A stretch of 9,942 bases of DNA from an uncultured Lachnospiraceae bacterium (GTDB lineage Bacteria; Bacillota; Clostridia; Lachnospirales; Lachnospiraceae), in assembly GCA_947628025.1 (NCBI GenBank), contig CANQYH010000098.1, forward strand, positions 1 through 9,942. Reading direction: 5' to 3'. Positions 7,229 to 9,942 of the stretch are shown here, piece after piece. How positions within the stretch are numbered: the first letter of the stretch is position 1; every line of letters starts with the position of its first letter. The notes under the pieces are model-generated. The model ran no database searches and had not been told where the DNA came from. It was given only the letters and a program-made list of their open reading frames with translations. A program made the position numbers and the translations under genes.

Positions 7229-7409
7229 TTGTCGCTGTGCCGACGGAGTCCGCGAAACATTCTGTATCTCAGCGATTCTCCGATAGAATAGGCCGTCCTG
7301 CGACTGCATTGGATGGGTCTGCGAAACAACTGTAAGGCATGTTTTCAGATACGCAGCGGCCGAAAGCATGCGGGCGGCATCCAGCAGGCGGCACCCGGGC
7401 GAAAAGACT
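7195..7409. other. Non-coding spacer between operon terminator and Uma2 promoter
   Basis: No reading frame here has a ribosome binding site or family resemblance. It contains the second terminator arm (7211-7228) and an imperfect 8-bp stem (7259-7268 with 7282-7289, two-base bulge). A direct repeat GTCYGCGAAACA lies at 7248-7259 and 7317-7328, followed by TTCTGTA and ACTGTA respectively. No tRNA, riboswitch or IS end is recognisable. Confidence 0.5.
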
Positions 7410-7438
7410 TTGACAAGACAGGAAAATTATGCTATCAT
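7410..7438 (+). promoter_or_regulatory. Strong sigma-A promoter of the Uma2 gene
   Basis: TTGACA (7410-7415) is a perfect -35. It is followed by a 17-base spacer and TATCAT (7433-7438), one base off the -10 consensus. TGC directly before it forms an extended -10. The initiation point is expected near 7445, giving a leader of about 150 nt before the Uma2 start at 7595. This is the best promoter match in the window. Confidence 0.85.
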
Positions 7439-7455
7439 TACTTCATGATTCAGGT

Positions 7456-7472
7456 CGGGACGGTCTGTCCCG
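7456..7472 (+). other. Short hairpin early in the Uma2 leader
   Basis: CGGGAC (7456-7461) and GTCCCG (7467-7472) form a perfect 6-bp stem with a 5-base loop (GGTCT), about 10-15 nt after the predicted transcription start. No T run follows, so it is not a terminator. It may stabilise the 5' end of the message or serve as a protein-binding site; the function is unknown. Confidence 0.5.
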
Positions 7473-7522
7473 GAGATTCTGCAGGTTCTTGTTTCCGAGG
7501 TGAATATCGCCGCAGATTCAAG

Positions 7523-7558
7523 ATGAAACATTTCATACATGTATCGCGGGGATGAAAT
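7523..7558 (+). promoter_or_regulatory. Clustered palindromes in the Uma2 leader, possible operator or RNA switch
   Basis: ATGAAA-CA-TTTCAT (7523-7536) is a perfect inverted repeat with a 2-base centre. It overlaps a second perfect palindrome, ATACATGTAT (7535-7544). A third element, ATGAAAT (7552-7558), can pair with ATTTCAT (7530-7536) in RNA. The cluster lies 85-120 bases downstream of the predicted start of transcription and ends about 20 bases before the ribosome binding site. Dyads this close together suggest a repressor site or competing leader hairpins. They could also be chance in an AT-richer patch. Confidence 0.35.
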
Positions 7559-7594
7559 TTCGGCAGCGGAACGAGGAAAAGGAGGCGCCGCCCC

Positions 7595-8209
7595 ATGCCC
7601 GTATATGTGGGAGAGGACGAGGTAATCAAAAAGAATATGGCATTAGCACAGGAGAAGACGTATACGGCGGAGTTTATCGAGGCATTGCCGGAGGATGTGA
7701 GAGCGGAGCTGATCGACGGGCAGCTGTTTTACATGGCGACGCCGACGACGGAGCATCAGGATCTGATCATGTTTCTGACAGGTCATATGTGGAACCATAT
7801 CCGGGCGAATCAGGGCGGCTGCAAGGTGGTTGCGTCTCCCATTGCGGTCTATCTGAACCAGGACGACCACACCTATCTCGAACCGGACGTGGTGCTGGTC
7901 TGCGACCGCGGCAAACTGCTGCGGAAAGGCTGCTGGGGAGCGCCGGATATGGTGGCGGAGATCATTTCTCCCAGCACCCAGAGCCGGGATTATCTGCTGA
8001 AGCTGAACAAATACCAGGCGGCGGGCGTGCGCGTTTACTGGATCCTGGATACGGCCCGGGAGACGATTCACGTTTACGATTTCGAATTGGGCCAAAAAGA
8101 AACCTATACGTTCGCGGACACGGTCCCGGTACGGCTGCTGGACGGACTGGAGATCGATTTTAGCGGGTTCGAGCTGTGGAAGGAACCGGAGAGCGAGCTG
8201 CCCCAGTGA
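7595..8209 (+). CDS. Uma2 family (DUF820) PD-(D/E)XK nuclease-fold protein
   Basis: 204 residues. ATG 7595 has a near-perfect site AAAAGGAGG (7577-7585) 9 bases upstream; a later in-frame Met (residue 15) has none. The Uma2 pattern is complete: E38 in the ELIDGQL strand, a conserved His in PTTEHQ (H54), EPD (D98), AEIISPST (E122) and K136/K139 in DYLLKLNKY, then GVRVYWILD (144-152). This is the D...E...K arrangement of the restriction-endonuclease fold, so the active site looks intact. The family is widespread, multiplied in cyanobacteria, and its cellular role is not settled: nuclease activity is predicted from the fold, and links to mobile DNA have been suggested. No transposase, methylase or toxin-antitoxin partner is next to it. 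It appears to be a single-gene transcription unit with its own promoter, a long leader and a terminator overlapping its stop codon. There is no signal peptide. Confidence 0.88.
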   Translation: MPVYVGEDEVIKKNMALAQEKTYTAEFIEALPEDVRAELIDGQLFYMATPTTEHQDLIMFLTGHMWNHIRANQGGCKVVASPIAVYLNQDDHTYLEPDVVLVCDRGKLLRKGCWGAPDMVAEIISPSTQSRDYLLKLNKYQAAGVRVYWILDTARETIHVYDFELGQKETYTFADTVPVRLLDGLEIDFSGFELWKEPESELPQ

Positions 8210-8225
8210 CGGACCGGGGCTTTTT
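8200..8225 (+). terminator. Intrinsic terminator overlapping the Uma2 stop codon
   Basis: GCCCC (8200-8204) pairs with GGGGC (8216-8220) and GT (8206-8207) with AC (8213-8214), around one A-C mismatch and a GACGG loop. TTTTT (8221-8225) follows at once. The Uma2 TGA (8207-8209) lies within the stem and loop, so the last codons also encode the 5' arm. A terminating ribosome would cover the hairpin, so translation could modulate termination. Confidence 0.6.
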
Positions 8226-8291
8226 CTGGGACGAGAGCGGGCGGGAATGTATGAAAACGGAGGCCGGAGTATTCGTTTCCGGAACCGGCAG

Positions 8292-8323
8292 GGCCCGGCT
8301 GCGGGATCTGAAAGGATCGGGCC
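8292..8323 (+). other. Inverted repeat in the leader of the PepF gene
   Basis: GGCCCG (8292-8297) and CGGGCC (8318-8323) form a 6-bp GC-only stem with a 20-base loop. It lies in the 200-base spacer between Uma2 and PepF. I see no convincing promoter in that spacer, so PepF is driven either by a weak promoter or by read-through past the Uma2 terminator. The function of the repeat is unknown; GC-rich sequence produces such pairs by chance. Confidence 0.25.
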
Positions 8324-8409
8324 GAAATGTCTGCGATCGCTGCGGAGGGAGCCTGCGCCCGTGGACTCGCCGCGTTTTGCGGCAAACAGAATGAAAAGGA
8401 GAATACAGG

Positions 8410-9942
8410 ATGGAACTTTTGATGAGAAAGGATGTCCCGGAGGAACTGACCTGGGACCTGTCGGCGATCTATAAGACGGAAGAAGCTATGTACGCGGATG
8501 CGGAGAGGATGGAAGCCCTGAGCCGGGAGATCGAGGCCAAATATAAGGGAAAGCTGGACACGCCGGAGAGGATCAACACCTGCCTGGACGAATACCGGGA
8601 GCTGGACGCCCTGGTCACGCTGGTGTCCAATTATACGGACCTGGCCGTGTCCGTGGATTATTATGACGCGCACAATCAGGAACGCAACGACCGGATCAGC
8701 CGGATCGTGTCGGAGATCTACAGCCGCCTGAGTTTTATCGACAATGAGATTGTCGAGCAGGAGGACGCGGTGCTTGAGGCGGCCATCGGTATGGCGACGG
8801 CCAACCGGCTGTACCTGGAGAATACGCTGCGGTCCAAGCCTCACATGCTGGACGCGTCCACGGAGCGCGCGCTGGCGGCCCTTTCCAATACGTTCAATAC
8901 GCCGTACCAGGTATACAATATGGCCAAGCTGGCGGACATGCGCTTCCCGTCTTTTACCGTGGACGGGCAGGAGTACCCGCTGGGCTATTCCCTGTACGAG
9001 GACGATTATGAGTATGATTCCCGTACGGAGGTCCGGCGCGCCGCGTTCGAGGCGTTTTACAAAAAGCTGGGGGAGTATAAGAATGTGACGGCTGTCGCGT
9101 ATCAGGCGCAGGTCCAGATGGAGAAGACCTTTGCCAACCTGCGGGGCTTTCAGACGGTGTTCGACCGCAGTCTGTTCGCCGATAAGGTGGACAGGAGCCT
9201 TTATGACCGCCAGATCGACCGGATCATGGAGCATCTGGCTCCCCATATGAGGAAATACGCCCGCCTGCTGCAGCGGATCCACGGCCTGGAAAAGATGACC
9301 TACGCGGACCTGAAGATCCCGGTCGATCCGGATTACGATCCCAGGGTGACGATCGAAGAATCGGAGCGCTATATCGTGGAGGGGCTGTCCATACTGGGAG
9401 AGGATTATCAGGAGATGGTGCGGGAGGCCTACCGGGACCGGTGGGTGGATTTCGCGAAAAATCAGGGCAAATCCACCGGCGGTTTCTGTGCCAGCCCCTA
9501 CGGAAGCCATTCCTACATTCTTTTGAACTGGAATGAGCGGATGTCGGATGTGTTTACGCTGGCCCATGAGCTGGGGCACGCGGGACATTTCAGGGCCTGC
9601 AACGCGGCGCAGTCAATCTTTGACACCAATGTGTCCGGCTATTTTGTGGAAGCGCCCTCGACGATGAACGAGCTGATCATGGCCCATTATCTGCTGAAGA
9701 CGAACCCGGATCCCCGCTTCCGCCGCTGGGTGCTGAGTTCCATGGTGGGGCATACCTATTACCATAATTTTGTGACCCATCTTCTGGAGGCCCATTACCA
9801 GCGGGAGGTGTACCGGATCATCGAGGCGGGCGGGAGCGTGCAGGCCGAGACGCTGGACCGGCTCATGCGGCAGACGCTGGAGCAGTTCTGGGGCGACGCG
9901 GTGGAGATCATTCCCGGTTCGGAACTGACCTGGATGCGGCAG
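8410..9942 (+). CDS. pepF: Oligoendopeptidase F (peptidase family M3B), 3' end outside window
   Basis: 511 residues are visible from ATG 8410 with no stop, against about 600 for the family, so roughly 90 are missing beyond the window. The site AAAAGGAG (AGGAG 8397-8401) is 8 bases before the start. LTWDLSAIYKTEEAM (about 13-27) is the usual PepF opening, followed by the long helical N-terminal region. The catalytic part has SYILLNW, then the zinc motif HELGH (H386, E387, H390) in DVFTLAHELGHAGHF and the third ligand Glu in FVEAPST (E414), 28 residues after the first His. All active-site residues are intact. PepF is a cytoplasmic zinc endopeptidase that cuts peptides of roughly 7-17 residues and takes part in peptide turnover. 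The region after the zinc site reads TYYHNFVTHLLEAHYQ instead of the RQT-F-FE pattern of the Lactococcus-type enzyme, pointing to a clostridial subgroup. It shows no functional tie to the glycoside hydrolases. Confidence 0.92.
   Translation, partial: MELLMRKDVPEELTWDLSAIYKTEEAMYADAERMEALSREIEAKYKGKLDTPERINTCLDEYRELDALVTLVSNYTDLAVSVDYYDAHNQERNDRISRIVSEIYSRLSFIDNEIVEQEDAVLEAAIGMATANRLYLENTLRSKPHMLDASTERALAALSNTFNTPYQVYNMAKLADMRFPSFTVDGQEYPLGYSLYEDDYEYDSRTEVRRAAFEAFYKKLGEYKNVTAVAYQAQVQMEKTFANLRGFQTVFDRSLFADKVDRSLYDRQIDRIMEHLAPHMRKYARLLQRIHGLEKMTYADLKIPVDPDYDPRVTIEESERYIVEGLSILGEDYQEMVREAYRDRWVDFAKNQGKSTGGFCASPYGSHSYILLNWNERMSDVFTLAHELGHAGHFRACNAAQSIFDTNVSGYFVEAPSTMNELIMAHYLLKTNPDPRFRRWVLSSMVGHTYYHNFVTHLLEAHYQREVYRIIEAGGSVQAETLDRLMRQTLEQFWGDAVEIIPGSELTWMRQ

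Noticed and set aside
7141..7335. 64-codon open frame after the operon
   Set aside because: It contains the terminator hairpin, has no ribosome binding site and no resemblance to a known protein.
7313..7555. 80-codon open frame before Uma2
   Set aside because: It runs across the strong promoter at 7410-7438, begins without a ribosome binding site and shows no domain.
7195..7594. CRISPR array, tRNA or insertion-sequence end in the long spacer
   Set aside because: Only two short imperfect repeats, no regular spacing, no cloverleaf and no terminal inverted repeats with a target-site duplication.
7595..8209. Uma2 gene as part of a toxin-antitoxin, restriction-modification or transposon unit
   Set aside because: No antitoxin, methyltransferase, specificity subunit or transposase gene is adjacent; neighbours are a glycosidase operon and PepF.
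8104..9588. 494-codon open frame on the minus strand opposite Uma2 and PepF
   Set aside because: It crosses two genes and the terminator between them, has no start signal, and its composition is that of an antisense shadow of the PepF gene.

Overview
The window looks like a chromosomal stretch from a moderately GC-rich, Gram-positive, anaerobic Clostridia-type bacterium, most likely of the Lachnospiraceae or a close relative. The reasons are strong AGGAGG-type ribosome binding sites before almost every gene, vegetative promoters of the TTGACA / TGnTATNAT type, intrinsic terminators, several plant-glycan hydrolases without any SusC/SusD genes, and a clostridial-looking PepF peptidase. The species is inferred, not read. 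Every convincing gene lies on the + strand. The long minus-strand reading frames are arginine/proline-rich shadows of the plus-strand genes.

Layout. (1) 1-748 is the 3' end of a secreted-type GH5 cellulase: the tail of the catalytic barrel with the nucleophile Glu, a Gly/Thr/Ala-rich linker and a C-terminal CBM2-like cellulose-binding domain. (2) 749-930 is a spacer with a probable extended -10 promoter. (3) 931-7116 is a three-gene glycoside hydrolase operon: a GH2-type enzyme (992 aa), a GH43-type enzyme (301 aa) and a GH35-type enzyme (718 aa). None of the three has a visible signal peptide, and the operon closes with a long stem-loop terminator at 7149-7194. (4) 7195-7594 is about 400 bases of non-coding DNA holding a duplicate of the terminator's 3' arm, a small direct repeat, a near-consensus promoter at 7410-7438 and a leader of about 150 nt containing palindromes. 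(5) 7595-8209 is a stand-alone Uma2-family (DUF820) PD-(D/E)XK nuclease-fold gene whose stop codon lies inside its own terminator. (6) 8410-9942 is oligoendopeptidase F (M3), cut by the window end.

How the genes may work together. The GH5 enzyme acts outside the cell on beta-1,4-glucan. The GH2/GH43/GH35 set appears cytoplasmic and would trim imported oligosaccharides: GH43 would remove arabinose- or xylose-type side groups, while GH35 and GH2 would remove beta-galactosyl or related terminal sugars. This suggests a decorated plant oligosaccharide such as a xyloglucan or pectic side-chain fragment. No transporter or regulator is in the window, so the substrate is inferred. Uma2 and PepF have their own transcription or translation signals and are not obviously part of the sugar pathway.

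The least ordinary features are a roughly 66-bp in-frame tandem repeat inside the GH2 gene, a 39-bp tandem duplication just upstream of the GH43 start, and a terminator whose 5' arm can pair equally well with a second downstream copy of its 3' arm. The Uma2 gene with its palindromic leader is also unusual. I did not find a clear-cut new multi-gene system; these are local oddities in an otherwise recognisable polysaccharide-utilisation region.
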